Positions 34,601 to 48,076 of a DNA stretch of 64,000 nucleotides are shown piece after piece. A program made the position numbers and the translations under genes. The DNA lies in NCBI GenBank assembly GCA_964035015.1, contig OZ036006.1:5112041-5176040 (forward strand), read 5' to 3'. This DNA is from Corallium rubrum (taxonomy: Eukaryota; Cnidaria; Anthozoa; Scleralcyonacea; Coralliidae). Under the pieces are notes generated by a model. That model was not told where the DNA came from and ran no database searches. It saw only the letters and a program-made list of their open reading frames with translations. Within the stretch, counting starts at the first letter, position 1. Every line of letters begins with the position of its first letter.

Positions 34601-37040
34601 AAATGCTAATTTCCCTTTGACTACTACACAGACCCCCAAAGCAACAAAAGAAAACCAAGCCGAAACCTAGACTTGGTCTACCACAGGCAGCCCGAGTAAT
34701 TACATTGAACTAAATTGTGTTCTTTCTGTGTTTTCAGACAACGCTGAAGCGAGGAAGATTTTGTTCAAAACAGTTTACCGCCGCGCTCGAGCTTTCCTGG
34801 AAATCAAGAGTTACCGAAATGCTTTGCATGATATCTCATTTTGTTTACGAAGAGATGCACCAGCAGCAAATGTCAGGAGCCTCTTCCAAGAGGTAACATT
34901 ATTAACCCATTGCTGCCTACACGCCTAAGAACGCACGACTTGTTCACGGTTGTCAACAGGCGTGAACAATGTTGTGCTGCTCGCCGTGAACAATGTTGTG
35001 CTGCTCGCCGTGAACAATGTTGTGCTGCTCGCCGTGAACAATGTTGTGCTGCTCGCCGTGAACAATGTTGTGCTGCTCGCCGTGAACAATGTTGTGCTGC
35101 TTGCCGTGAACAATGTTGTGCTGCTCGCCGTGAAGAAGTTGTCAACAAGTTGTTCACTTATGGTTCGAACAACTTGTTCACGGATAAATCAACAGTCATG
35201 AACAAGTTGTTCCAACAGCACATTTTTATAGCCAACAACGTTGTTCACACATGATACAACATGTTGTAACAGCATGACGAAATAACAACGATGAACAACA
35301 GTGTTACAACAATGGTGAACATGGTTGATGTATCAACACATTCTTCGGTTGTTACAACATGCGTGAACAACGGTTGTTGTTTCATCAAGCAGTAACAACT
35401 TGTTGAAACAATGATGAACAATGTTGTTCATTTATCAATGTTGTTCACATATGTCAACAAGTTGTTACAGCATTGTTGCAAGTTGTTACATCATTGTTCA
35501 GGCAACAATGCTGTAACAACTTGCGAGATATTAACGCGTGTACACCACTGACCTGTATATAACTGGACCGCTTGCTCCTATTATCTTTGAGTTATGAAAA
35601 GTGTGGCCATTTGAACGTGGCGTCAAATGGCGAATTTGAGTCCTTCTGCTCATGGGAGACAACACTGACCGCGATTTTGACTGGATTACAGACGCAGGCT
35701 TTATAAAATATCCCGTGAAAATGAAGAGAAAAATTAAAAATCCTTGACTCGCTGATACTTTCAAAGATAAACACAACAAATCTTTTTTGAAAGGTTAAAA
35801 AGGTACAGAAATAAATACACAAAGCAGTTATATTGTTAATTCCTGTCGGTTACTCAGTTTTGTTGTTGCATATATTTAATTGTTTTTGTTGCCGAAATGA
35901 AGAAGGCACAACTGAACTGACAAGTGAATACCAGGTCGGCAATTCAACGGCTTGTATTTTAATACTTTTCGTAGGCTTTCGGCACATTTTAGTACTTTTC
36001 GAAAAGGATTTAATGAGCTTACTGTTGTAAAACATCAGTATTTTTCGTTGTAAAACATATCACCAAATGTCCAAATTTTGCCAAAAATTCTGTCCTTATG
36101 TTGAAATTTTCCAGTGAGATTGAAGTCTGAACCAGAAGGGCCAGTGAAGGCAGGCAAATACGAAGTAAACATAACTGTTAAGATTTAATATTAAAACTTA
36201 AACCCGAAACATCAATCATATGCTGAAAAACGTACGATGAAAAACATTTATTTTGTATTCCGACAGACCACATTGAAAGTTTTAACTGCACTTACTATAA
36301 GCTGGTGTTCTCCAGGTGTCACTAGTTGCCAACAACGGAGCGTAAAAATATATTAAACTGGCCATTTTAGATCAGTTTTCAAACAGAGAAAATTTTTTTT
36401 ACGAAAAGAACATAACATAGTATAAAACGCGTACAGACCAGTGTCAAGCACTGGTCAGTGGCTGCTCCCATGAGCAGAAGGACTCAAATTCGCCATTTGA
36501 CGCCATGTTCAAATGGCCACACTTTTTTGGCAAGAGCAAGCGGTCCAGTTATATACAGGTCAGTGGTGTACACGCGTCTTCACTGTCTGGTTGTTGTCGC
36601 CACGGCTAGGTCCCACTTCTCCTTGCAATGTTTACTCAGCGAATTCACGCATGCGCAAACGTTTAGCAGCGGTGTTGCCACTGACTACATGTAAGGATGA
36701 TTAGCCCCCAGTCCTTTATCTTCAAAACAAAGATGGCGGATCATGCGCAGAAGGGACGTGATGGCACTTTAATATTGGGATAGTTCGAGTGGCCTTGCAC
36801 TAATTCTAACATATACATGTAACTACCCAATCTTTTTAGATTTTGACCTTGTATCGGAAACATCATGGTATCGAGCCTTTACGTCGCTGTGGAACGTGCA
36901 TGGAGGGAGTGGGGACGAATTTGAAGCGCTGTGCCAAGTGTCCGGAGATGTACTGTTCCCGCGCATGTCAGACGTACGCTTGGAACGAAGGCCACAAAAA
37001 GAACTGCAATTACTCTTTGGAGGATGAAAATAGTGAGTAA
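14769..37040 (+). CDS. Helical-repeat/TPR/MYND zinc-finger protein, 12 exons, 714 aa
   Basis: Exons: 14769-15044, 16331-16954, 20573-20632, 24423-24588, 25233-25333, 26155-26202, 26797-26916, 29316-29374, 30855-31076, 32475-32587, 34738-34892, 36840-37040 (2145 nt). All are GT-AG with matching phases. Residues 1-~485 are helical and ARM-like in feel (for example VLNLLGVFARQYPECITMII and VQIGALQTICTFVQCPSTAA). TPRs start at about 508 (AQRFKEQGNTQFKAEKYDKA) and continue through TNRAQCYLMKKKWQEAIDDC. The C-terminal MYND finger spans 665-704, with all ligands present: C665, C668, C679, C682, C687, C691, H700, C704. MYND and TPR are protein-interaction modules, so an adaptor or co-chaperone role is plausible. 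I recognise no vertebrate orthologue with this order. The final codons GAAAATAGTGAGTAA contain GTGAGT, so exon 12 could instead splice onward. Introns total about 20 kb and are packed with satellites and MITEs. Confidence 0.9.
15366..15500. mobile_element. Foldback MITE
   Basis: AAGCTCCGTGCATATGTACT and TTATAAAGGTTCGTTTGAC at the left are matched inverted by GTCAAATGAACCTTTATAAG and the following TGTACATAT at the right. The loop is GAAGTTGAGTAG. It is in intron 1 of the TPR-MYND gene; the 15320-15840 surroundings repeat similar pieces. Confidence 0.75.
17609..18426. mobile_element. TIR element, CTAGGGTGAGGCGGTT ends
   Basis: CTAGGGTGAGGCGGTT at the left is matched by AACCGCCTCACCCTAG at the right, 818 bp apart. 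It has internal poly-A/poly-T blocks and no transposase reading frame. Intron 2 of the TPR-MYND gene. Confidence 0.85.
18530..18955. mobile_element. Inverted-repeat element related to 6677 and 31127 elements
   Basis: GTGGTGTAGCCAGACC near the left is loosely matched by GGCTACGCCATTGTTATAC at the right. The interior GAAATGCCATTTCCTGCATT plus GAATTCTGAAGATTATAAAA matches the reverse of 6830-6885. Confidence 0.55.
19047..19648. mobile_element. TIR element, GC-rich ends
   Basis: CATATCATCGGCTTCCCCCA at the left is the inverse of GGGGGAAGCCGATGATATG at the right. The arms continue through GGGTCGACCCCCGGGCTGACC, which contains its own small palindrome. About 600 bp, no transposase. Confidence 0.9.
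19703..20331. mobile_element. Foldback element with about 250-bp arms
   Basis: AAGGTGGCTCCATACAGTTT at the left returns inverted as AAACTGTATGGAGCCACCTT at the right. The inner arms, including AACAACTGTTGCTATTTATTT, pair almost throughout. A fragment of the same end is seen at 61092-61110 (GGGAGCCACCTTAAG). Confidence 0.9.
20648..24360. repeat. 20-bp satellite filling intron 3 of the TPR-MYND gene
   Basis: The unit GTAAGGTCTCACAATGTAAT repeats for 3.7 kb, about 180 copies, and occupies about 98% of the intron (20633-24422). Main variants replace AATGTAAGG with AACGTAAGG, TAGTGTAAGG or AACATAAGG. Some copies drop ACA (TCTCAATG). Longer blocks recur, for example the run containing CAATCTAACGTAAGATCCC at about 23140, 23360, 24040 and 24240, showing higher-order duplication. 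Confidence 0.97.
24632..24767. mobile_element. Foldback MITE
   Basis: GTCTGTACGGGAAAGTATTT (left) is matched by AAATACTTTCCAGTACAGAC (right), within flanks TTATTAACCG and GGTTAATAAG. Related text (CGTACGGACCGGAAA) near 25137 suggests a larger element to about 25170. Intron 4 of the TPR-MYND gene. Confidence 0.7.
25672..26006. mobile_element. TIR MITE, ends CTGGGTAGAA
   Basis: GCCTGTGTCACAGCC, GTAGGAGTAAGGTCTGAACA and CTCGAGCGATTG at the left are matched inverted by CAATCACTCGAGTGTTCACA and GTAACACAGGCTGGGTAG at the right. About 335 bp, intron 5 of the TPR-MYND gene. Confidence 0.8.
26318..26495. mobile_element. Palindromic MITE, family C copy 2
   Basis: AAGGTTAGATGTACTGCC and CTAACGTTTCGAGCGAAGGC at the left pair with GGGCCTTCGCTCGAAACATT and GGCAGTACATCTAACCTT at the right. 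It is immediately followed by a family B element. Confidence 0.85.
26500..26672. mobile_element. Palindromic MITE, family B copy 2 (diverged)
   Basis: ATGACCACCGAATTATAATT at the left pairs with AATTCGGCGGCCAT at the right, with inner TTCTTTTATGTGCATATAAA. Same architecture as 11355 and 40008. Confidence 0.75.
26963..29113. mobile_element. 2.15-kb nested set of inverted-repeat elements
   Basis: The outermost ends are GGGGGCTGTTTACATGGGAG and CAATGTAAACAGCCCC. Both flanking portions are written in repeats of ATCCCGGT, ACCGGGA and related words. Inside lies a pair TGAGTTATCTCCTAAGACCA (27771) and TTGGTCTTAGGGGATAACTC (29043). Inside that are a palindrome 27835-28250 (arms with CATACTTTTATCACGTTCTT) and a second palindrome 28555-28690 (arms GATGTTTTGGTGTGTAGTAT), plus arms ATACATGGTTTGGAA (28704) and TTCCAAACCATGTAT (28960). 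I read this as successive insertions. Intron 7 of the TPR-MYND gene. Confidence 0.8.
29395..30835. repeat. CTCTA/CTCCA pentamer satellite with embedded 11-mer array
   Basis: (CTCTA)n at 29450-29650 turns into (CTCCA)n, then at 29866-30250 an 11-mer array GAACTCCACGC / ACTCGGACTCG, then pentamers again to 30835. Just before the 11-mer block stands CTAACCCTAACCCC, resembling two telomeric units. It fills intron 8 of the TPR-MYND gene. Long reading frames in it are repeat artefacts. Confidence 0.95.
31127..31588. mobile_element. TIR element with poly-G and poly-C tracts
   Basis: GGCGTAGAGTATGGT at the left is inverted as AACTCTACGCCTATGGT at the right. The left interior has a long poly-G (31154-31177), and the same arm carries poly-C at 31219-31240, able to pair. 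Interior text AAAATCCAGGAAATGGCATT is shared in reverse with the 6677 and 18530 elements. Confidence 0.7.
31682..32163. mobile_element. Foldback/MITE element, family A copy 2
   Basis: ATTGGCAATAAAAATTAAGT at the left returns as ACTTATTTTTTATTGCC at the right. The arms carry TTTGAAAGAACTCGTCAAAT and GACAGCGTGCTGTCC. It overlaps the start of a 5S-like SINE copy. Intron 9 of the TPR-MYND gene. Confidence 0.85.
32180..32435 (-). mobile_element. SINE-like repeat with 5S rRNA-like segment, copy 1
   Basis: Minus strand, 32388-32334: the sequence reads AGTTAAGCCCGG, GGGGTTAGTACTTGGATGGG and GTGACCGCTTGGGAATGACC, matching the A-box to C-box region of eukaryotic 5S rRNA. A body shared with 51575-51975 follows (CTCTCCTGTGCTTCGAGGG, GGTTCTCCGGTTTTCCT). 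It is truncated at the 3' side compared with the 51.6-kb copy. Confidence 0.8.
32690..32830. repeat. About 18-bp tandem repeat
   Basis: The unit CCTTTCGACATTTTTCA or a close variant occurs about eight times. Intron 10 of the TPR-MYND gene. Confidence 0.85.
32963..33178. mobile_element. Two tandem copies of a short MITE
   Basis: Each ~105-bp unit begins TTAACACTTTGAAGCCT and ends CCTCAAAGTGTTAA, an 11-bp or longer inverted repeat, with an internal hairpin CTGGCTAACGCCAG. The two units differ at only a few bases and are separated by AACCTATCTC. Confidence 0.85.
33411..34143. mobile_element. Word-rich TIR element carrying a nested MITE
   Basis: CCCAATCAAACGAGAACGCA and AGTCATCG at the left are inverted at the right (CGATGACTTGCGTTCCCG, TTTGATTAGGGC). 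Both arms are packed with the word ACTTGCGATG and variants. The MITE of family 14058 is inserted at 33619-33966. Intron 10 of the TPR-MYND gene. Confidence 0.9.
33619..33966. mobile_element. MITE with TCAAATAATAGACTCATTAT ends, copy 2 (nested)
   Basis: Nearly identical to 14058-14388 through ACAGATACATGTTACAAAAA and GTGGGTCCCACCGGATATGG. It has an additional ~17-bp stretch GGCCATTTCAAGTGGGA missing from copy 1, so copy 1 carries a small deletion or copy 2 an addition. Confidence 0.9.
34912..35530. mobile_element. Word-rich element built from GTGAACAATGTTGT-like units
   Basis: The left part is a 24-bp tandem array (34968-35135, seven copies of GTGAACAATGTTGTGCTGCT plus CGCC). The rest is a dense, non-tandem scatter of TGTTACAAC, TGTTCAC and AACAACG words on both strands. 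No clean TIR was fixed. Intron 11 of the TPR-MYND gene. Confidence 0.75.
35536..36581. mobile_element. 1.05-kb element with about 120-bp TIRs
   Basis: ACGCGTGTACACCACTGACC and TGTATATAACTGGACCGCTTG at the left are matched inverted at 36545-36578. The arms continue through GCCATTTGAACGTGGCGTCA and GTCCTTCTGCTCATGGGAG. No transposase was found inside. It begins where the preceding word-rich element ends. Confidence 0.9.
36690..36735 (+). mobile_element. Fragment of the 5S-like SINE 3' tail
   Basis: GTAAGGATGATTAGCCCCCA and GTCCTTTATCTT match the tail found at 51590-51625 (reverse strand) and 59520-59555. Only the last ~45 bp remain. Confidence 0.5.
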
Positions 37041-37744
37041 CCAGAGCAAAAAAAGACAATGGAAAGGTTTTACTTTGAAAGATATTTTAAAACTTCTACA
37101 GTGTTTTAAACGATGATTTAAGAAGTGTTAACAATACTTGACATGAGTTGTTGGATGTTTTATTAGTCGTTGAGCGGTCTGTAGATTATTAGTAATCCAA
37201 AGACTTGACACACAGTAGAGTGGCGAAGAAACAGGGTTATTACTTCACGACATAGAAATAGGTGATTTTAAAAAATGTTGACAATGACAAGACGTGAGAT
37301 TTTGGAAGAGTTTAAAGTAGCGAAGAAACGGGGAGTTTTAGATGTTTTATTAGTTGTTGAGTGGTGTTTGGATTATTTAGTAATCTAAAGAGTTTAGAGT
37401 GGTGAAGAAACGAGGGTGTTATTTCACCAATTACTATCAGACGTATAGAAATACGTGATTTTTAAAAAAATGTTAGCGCTGACAAGATGTGAGATTTGGG
37501 TTGTTTATAAGTTGTCGAGGGGTCTTTAGACTATTTAGTAATCCAAAGATTCAGCAATCTAGTGGCGAAGAAACGGTGGTATTATTAATCTCGTTTTCCA
37601 GTTTAACTGTACGACGTACGCGTTATAGTAGATGTGCTGTTGTTGTTGAGGCGGTTTTCAGATTTTGGGGTATGCGAAGATCGCTTGGGAATAGCGAAAG
37701 CGGGTGTTTTTTGCGTTCGTGTGTATTTAAAATGATGGTGCCTT

Positions 37745-38090
37745 AAATTCAACATCGTTCAACATTGTTGAATTCAACATGTTGAAAGCGTTTGGCCAGC
37801 CCTGTTGAATGATGTTCAACGTTGTTGAATGGCGTTGAACGAAATTTGAACATGTTCAAATTTTCGTTCAACACGTGTTCAACATTTCTATTGTTCTCAA
37901 AATGTTGAATATTGTCGATCCCAGCTTTTGTGGTAGCCCGCGTTCAATTAATTGTCATTCATGAATGTTGAACGATGTTGAATTCATTTGGCCACTCGTG
38001 CTTTCAACATTATTGAACATCGTTCAACAATGTTGAATGCGACGTTCAAAGCGATGTTGAAAGCGTTTGACCAGGCCTTTAAGGTGGTTT
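37745..38090. mobile_element. Word-rich MITE built from GTTCAAC/GTTGAA
   Basis: Both ends contain TTCAACATCGTTCAACA-like arrays and the phrase AAGCGTTTG(A/G)CCAGNCC (37786 and 38060). GTTGAA or TTCAAC occurs more than twenty times in 340 bp, on both strands. Confidence 0.8.
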
Positions 38091-38764
38091 TTGCTACATC
38101 AACGAAAGCTTGCTTTATTGAGTAAGAAATTGAGTGTCGTGCGTGTTGAGACAGGCATACCAAAATATGCTCAAAAAATTGGCAGATTACGCCAAAAAAT
38201 CTCTTTTTTTCCCCTGATTTATTTGGCTCTAAAAATTTTAGTAAAATTTTTAGAGCATGATTTGAACGTTTGAACTATTCATATTAACGTCAGTTCGGCA
38301 TATGTATTAACCAGGTTTTAAAGCTGTTCTTCATTTGGTTCGCTTTGCCCGCGCCGGATTTGCAAGTTTGAAATTTTCAACTTCAAAACGAACTGAACTG
38401 AACAATGCACGCCGTCCGCCCGCGTGAGCAAAGCTGACGTAATGGAAAACAGCATTTAGTGCAGAATAGTTTTGATAAACAGATTATATTTGTTCTTGTA
38501 ATGTATATGTGTGGGTTAAAATGTTAAATTCAACTTAGTTTGCGAGTGGTGCGCGCGCATTGTTTTTGCGGGCTCCTGTCGAAATCAGCGGTGGTGGATA
38601 GAGTCCGTGAATCAAAACTAAGCTCCATAGACTACAACCTTGATTTATTGTAGTTCTTGTTTAGTGTAACTTGTAACAATGTTATTTTTGCTAATCTTTC
38701 GCTTTCCTCTGTTATTGCTCGATTTCAACGAAGCCCGGCGAAACGATGTGAGCATAATTGACCG

Positions 38765-38985
38765 TACCGGAAAAGATGGCGGCGGTACATTTAACCACAA
38801 TGGTTTGCAACCTCGAATCAGCTCTAATAACAACTAAACATTGATTATCATGCTAAGATGGATGAAGTAAGCAAGAACTTCATTGATTCTAAACCATATC
38901 TTCCAATAATACTGCAAGAAACAGTATTTACTGCACGCAAAGGATAGTGGTTAAATGTACAAATCGCCATCTTTTTCGGTACGCC
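38765..38985. mobile_element. Inverted-repeat MITE
   Basis: GTACCGGAAAAGATGGCGGC and GGTACATTTAACCAC at the left are inverted at the right as GTGGTTAAATGTAC and GCCATCTTTTTCGGTAC. About 220 bp. Confidence 0.75.
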
Positions 38986-39139
38986 ATCTCTTACAATTGG
39001 CTTGTAAGGGAGTGTTTACATGCATAAAAGTTGTCCCCATTTAGAGGGATACGCTATGACGAAGAGTTTGGGAGAATAATTTGGCCTTTATATACTAAGG
39101 ACAACTTTCATTCATGTAAAAAAGTGAAGTTCTGTGTAG

Positions 39140-39475
39140 GCAGTGTTTTAGATAGAGCAAAGTGAAAAGATGGTGAACTGCTGAGAATAGTTTTGATAAC
39201 GAAATACTGACGTTTCAAGCAGAGCCCTTCATCAGAGTAAAGGCGGTTTTCCACTAGGCGAAAAATGTCGCGCGAAGCGACATTTTCTTTTGTCTCGCCA
39301 GCTCTCGAGTGGAACTAATTAGCCAAGACAAAAGAAAAATGTCGAGTCGGTCGACAAATGTCGCCTAGTGGAAAACCGCCTTAAAGCTCAGGACTTCGCT
39401 CGAAACGTCGTGAGTATTGTCTTGCTAAAAAATCTTCGCAGTTTACCATCTTTTCGCTTTGCTCTTTCGTCCATG
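39140..39475. mobile_element. Palindromic element with nested MITE 39239-39384
   Basis: The outer arms AGAGCAAAGTGAAAAGATGG and ATCTTTTCGCTTTGCTCT are inverted. The inner element starts AAGGCGGTTTTCCACTAGGC and ends GCCTAGTGGAAAACCGCCTT, flanked by TA. Its arms also carry AAAATGTCG(C). The left arm of the outer element reappears at 59245-59330. Confidence 0.9.
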
Positions 39476-40007
39476 CATGTAATCATCACCTCTTAAAAGT
39501 GCTTTGTGGTAACATCTTTTAAACGCCTGAATCACACAAATTTTTGTCTCGAAATTTTCTTTGGATAGTTCTATCAAAAAATTGGTTTCCACTTTGAATA
39601 TCGATTAAAAGTATTTTAGTCTTTAACATTGAAATTACAAAAATCATAGTTGCAAATTTGCTTAGTTACATTTTTCTGAACACAATAGACCTTTTAATAA
39701 GTGCAGAGTACGTCATTTTCAGCCTTTTGAATTCTATTGAAAATATACAAAAGCTAAGACAAAGACGAAATTGAAAAGAATTCAAAACAAAAATTGAAAA
39801 GAAACAGATGAGTTGTGTGACTTGCGTTTGTAATTTTACCATATTGTATACCAGCCAATTCTAAATGTCTGTAATTTTTTGATATTTTCATTATATTGTA
39901 TCTCAGTCGTTTGTTTTGCTTAATAAAGTTTTCTGTGTTCATTACGAAGGCCTCACTCTCTATTTCTCTTTACCGGATTATTTTTTACTATAGAAAGGTC
40001 TTCCACT

Positions 40008-40187
40008 AGACCACTTTCATAATGGCCACCATTTTAAATATTCTTTTATGTGCATCTAAGTGAGCCTTTCTGGCTTCGTTATGAAGCAAAGATTCTTTTG
40101 AATTGCACAAACACAAATGAGGCCAGAAAGGCTTATTAAGATGGTCATAAAAGAATATTCAAATTAGTCGCATTATGAAAGTGGTCT
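40008..40187. mobile_element. Palindromic MITE, family B copy 3
   Basis: GACCACTTTCATAATGGCCA at the left and ATTATGAAAGTGGTC at the right; interior nearly identical to 11355-11545, including GATTCTTTTGAATTGCA at the hairpin tip. Confidence 0.9.
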
Positions 40188-40225
40188 GTCATAACTTGCT
40201 GTCATAAAAAAAGGCCTCCCGACTA

Positions 40226-41733
40226 ATATACAGTGTGTACCAAAAAAACCTGAACCCTTAGGGCCTGTTTATATGAGCCGGGCTAGCCCAGTTAACCGGG
40301 CTCACGCGATTGATTAGGATCTCACCTTGGTTTTAAAACTCGCATAAACTAAATGTACACAGAAGAACTGGTTTAGTTTAGATGTAAACGAATGCCAACG
40401 TTGATTAAAATCTCGTTTTGTGGCCGAGGAAAAAATTTCGTGACACGAGTCAGCCTGGTTTGCCGAGCTAGCCCGGCTCATGTAATCGGCCCCTTAGAAA
40501 ACAACCTATTGTAGTAGTTTGAAAGCCCTAAGCACTTCGCTGAACCCACAGATGCGTAAAACACACGGTCTTATACACCTGGGAAATTAAGATAACTTGA
40601 AGTGTATGCATGGTGAAAATATTTAAAAGATTTGTCTCTTCCTGTTTAACTTATGTCGCAGAATAAAGACTATACAGAAGGGCCACTACTTAGCGGTACA
40701 ACGTGTCCTCGTATTTTTATGCAAAAATATGCAGTTTACTGGCTAGGACAGCCAGGACAGCCAGTTCAGCGTGCTTATTGGCTAGAACATGCAGTTTACT
40801 GACTGAGCAACATGCGTAATGCGACATGCGCGGAGACAAAAACTTCAAAGGTTCCGACTCGAGTGGACCTTCTGTATATTCTGTGCTTATGTGCTGATTA
40901 ATTTATAACGCAGCACTTTTAGGGCTTTCAAACTACTACAATAGGTTGTTTTCTAAGCTCCCGTTTACACGATGCCGGTAAGATAATCATGCCGTTTAGG
41001 CCTTGCGTTTACAGGATACGGCACAAAAATAACATGAAATGTTATATGCTGTATTTGCATACCAGCATGATTTTGTTCCGTTTTCAAATTGTACCTTCAT
41101 GGTGACATCGTGTAAACGTCGTCTAAGTTAAACAGGAAGAGAAAAAGCTTTTACTGTAAATACTTTAGCCATGCATACACTTCAAGTTATCTTAATTTCC
41201 CAGGTGTATAAGACCGTGTGTTTTACGCATCTGTGGGTTCAGCGAAGTGCTTAGGGCTTTCAAACTACTACAATAGGCGAGTTTCAGGGTGTTGCGCGCG
41301 CATCATTTTTCAAATAAACTGGCAAACTCCACTCAAAGTAAACATACTGCTTAAAATAAACTAAGTGTAGATACAGTTTCTGGATATAAAACATTGTTAT
41401 TCTGCTGTTGTTGGCTCGCTAGCAAGTTTGTTTGCCATTCCTTACTTTGTGGGGAGCCCGCCAAGAACCCGCCAATTTCTTTCCAAAACGATGCGCACGC
41501 AACACCCTGAAACTCGTCTATAGACCCCGTTTACACGATGCCGGTACAATTTGAAAACGGAACATAATCATGCCGTTTAGGCCTTGCGTTTACACGATAC
41601 CGGCACAAAAATAACATGAAATGTTATATGCTGTATTTGCATACCAGTATGATTTTGTTCCGTTTTCAAATTGTACCTTCATCGTGTAAATGGGGGCTAA
41701 GGGTTCAGGTTTTTTGATACACACTGTATATTA
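40226..41733. mobile_element. 1.5-kb TIR element with at least four nested insertions
   Basis: The ends are ATACAGTGTGTACCAAAAAA and TTTTTTGATACACACTGTAT, followed by CCTGAACCCTTAG and its inverse. The inner arms of this element (ACTTCGCTGAACCCACAGAT and its inverse, 40530 and 41230) are interrupted by a GGGCTAGCCC/AGCTAGCCCGGCTCAT element (40257-40493), the GGGTGTTGCG MITE copy 2 (41275-41523) and two GTTTACACGATGCCGGTA elements (40965-41125, 41523-41695). The terminal CAGTGTGTA...AAAAAA style recalls Tc1/mariner MITEs. Confidence 0.85.
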
Positions 41734-42026
41734 CCTCATAAAGTATTTAAACGGCATATTACATAACTTGCTGGAAATAACTATTGATGTTTGCAATCAA
41801 TCTCTTGAGATTTAGAAGACAAAGAAACGGATGTTGGAGGAAAACATATTCCAAATACAATAGCTACTAATGAGGTTCGTTTTGTTAAAGTTCCTTCAAC
41901 ATGGCCACTATGACGGCAAGTGCAAATCAAGAATTCATTGCTTGAGCAATTAGCAAAATATTTTAAATATCAAATTCATTAATGATTCACATGGAAACTT
42001 CAGAAAAATTGAACGTTTTTTCAATG

Positions 42027-42501
42027 TAAAGGCCCAGTCAAACGAGGATGAGAGTCGATGAGAGTTGCAACTCTCAGTCACGTTTGACCACCAACTCTCA
42101 TCGACTCTCATGCACTCTCATCAACTTTGAGCTGGTTCAAATTTTAATGAGAGTTGATGAGAGTTTTTGCTCGTTTGACCAGTCATGAGAGTTGGCATAT
42201 GAGAGTTGATGAGAGTTTAGCGGCTAGAAAAGACTGTATTCGTGACTTTTCGTGACAAGAAAAGGCAAGAATGCAAAATATATCTGTCTATTTATTTGTC
42301 CAGTACGAGATTGTAAAAATACGAACTTTGTTTACCTCGAAATTCGTTCCTGCTACGCGCGGTAAATCCTACAACTCTCGTCAACTCTCATCGATCAACT
42401 CTCATCCTCGTTTGACCGGGGCATGAGAGTTGAGAAAACTCTCAGACAAACTCTCGCTTGCCAACTCTCCTCAACTCTCATCCTCGTTTGACCGGGCCTT
42501 T
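42027..42501. mobile_element. Word-rich MITE built from ACTCTCATC/GATGAGAGT
   Basis: The ends AAAGGCCCAGTCAAACGAGG and CCTCGTTTGACCGGGCCTTT are inverted repeats. The arms hold about twenty copies of GAGAGTTGATGAGAGT-like words. CGTTTGACC occurs four times. It lies about 200 bp upstream of the ATG8 promoter motifs. Confidence 0.9.
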
Positions 42502-42697
42502 AGTATCAAGAAATTGATAAGTTTAAATATTCGCGTCCAATCTTAATGCATGGGTATTCAAAATTGAAAAAGAAAGCTCCATAGGCGATTCAGCATATTT
42601 AAAGCTAAGTAAAAGCACAAGAAGAAGAAACGGAGCTATTTCCTGTTTGAACTTCCCCGCGATGACTGAGCGCGCCCTTCTCCCCCGCCTACGCTAA

Positions 42698-46969
<4,272 letters not shown>

Positions 46970-47119
46970 GTGATGTGAAATAATTGATAATGTAATAATA
47001 ATATTTGACATTGTAAAATATATATTTAGTATTAGTGAAAAACATGAAAACGGCGAAAGTCCAGTTGGACTTACCAATATTTGAAATCTAATCGTAAATG
47101 TAACCCCAAGCTTGATTAT

Positions 47120-47935
47120 ATTCTAAGCCTAATGGTGAAGTAATACAAGCAACAAATTGCTGCAACATTGTTGCATTGCAAGTTGAATAGCGTTGTTGCA
47201 CGTATTACCACCCACCTTAAAGTGTATATGAAACGAAAATTAAGTTTGTCTTATTTGAAAGAACTCTTAAAATAATGGGGAATATCAATTTACAGCTTTT
47301 TCATATTTTACTTAGTTCTTGAGATATTTAGACTTATGTGATATTCAAATGAGATAATTTATGGTTCGTTTTTTTCCAATTAACATATTCGAAAATCGCG
47401 AATATTTTTAAGATTATTGATCAAAATCACTTGTAACTTGTCTTTCATGTTTAGTTGCATGAACTGTAGCAATATGCAAAGTTTCAAGTGATTTTGTTCA
47501 ATAATCTTAAAAATATTCACGATTTTCGAATATGTTAACTAGAAAAAAACGAACCATAAGTTATCTCATTTGAATATCACATAAGTCTAAATATCTCAAC
47601 AAGTAAGTAAAATATGAAAAAGCTGTAAATTGATATTCCCCATTATTTTAAGAGTTCTTTCAAATAAGACAAACTTAATTTTCGTTTCATATACACTTTA
47701 ACATTGTCACACAACAATGATTTTGTTGCAAGTTGAAACAGCATGCTGTAGCAAGTAGAACTGGAGTCTACTTTTTTCAACAAATTTTTTCAACTTACAA
47801 CAAAATCATTGTTGCGTGACAATGTTTAAGGTGGGTGGTAAGACGTGCAACAACGCTTGTCAACTTGCAACGCAACAAAGTTGCTTTGAAAGTTGAAGAA
47901 AAATGTTGCCTGTGTTACCTCACCTTAAATCTAAA
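47120..47935. mobile_element. Word-rich GTTGCAA element with nested family A copy 4 (47217-47703)
   Basis: Outer arms: AATTGCTGCAACATTGTTGC, TTGTTGCACG and TACCACCCACCTTAAA at the left; TTTAAGGTGGGTGGTA, CGTGCAACAACGC and CAACTTGCAACG at the right. Inside, 47217-47703 is a near-perfect foldback with arms AAAGTGTATATGAAACGAAA and TTTCGTTTCATATACACTTT. A second small palindrome (TTGTCACACAACAATGATTT and its inverse) lies at 47703-47825. Confidence 0.85.
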
Positions 47936-48076
47936 TTTGCCAAAGTGATTTAGTGTAGTATAATATTAATGTCGCTTGGATTATACATAAAGTAATTTAA
48001 TTCATATTATTATAATAATAAAAATTTGTAGTAACATCACTTCCTTATTTATTGCTAAGCTTTTGACCTGTTGACT

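Noticed and set aside
34841..35254. Frame with REQCCAAR repeats
   Set aside because: It is the 24-bp array of the word-rich element, downstream of the exon 11 donor of the TPR-MYND gene.
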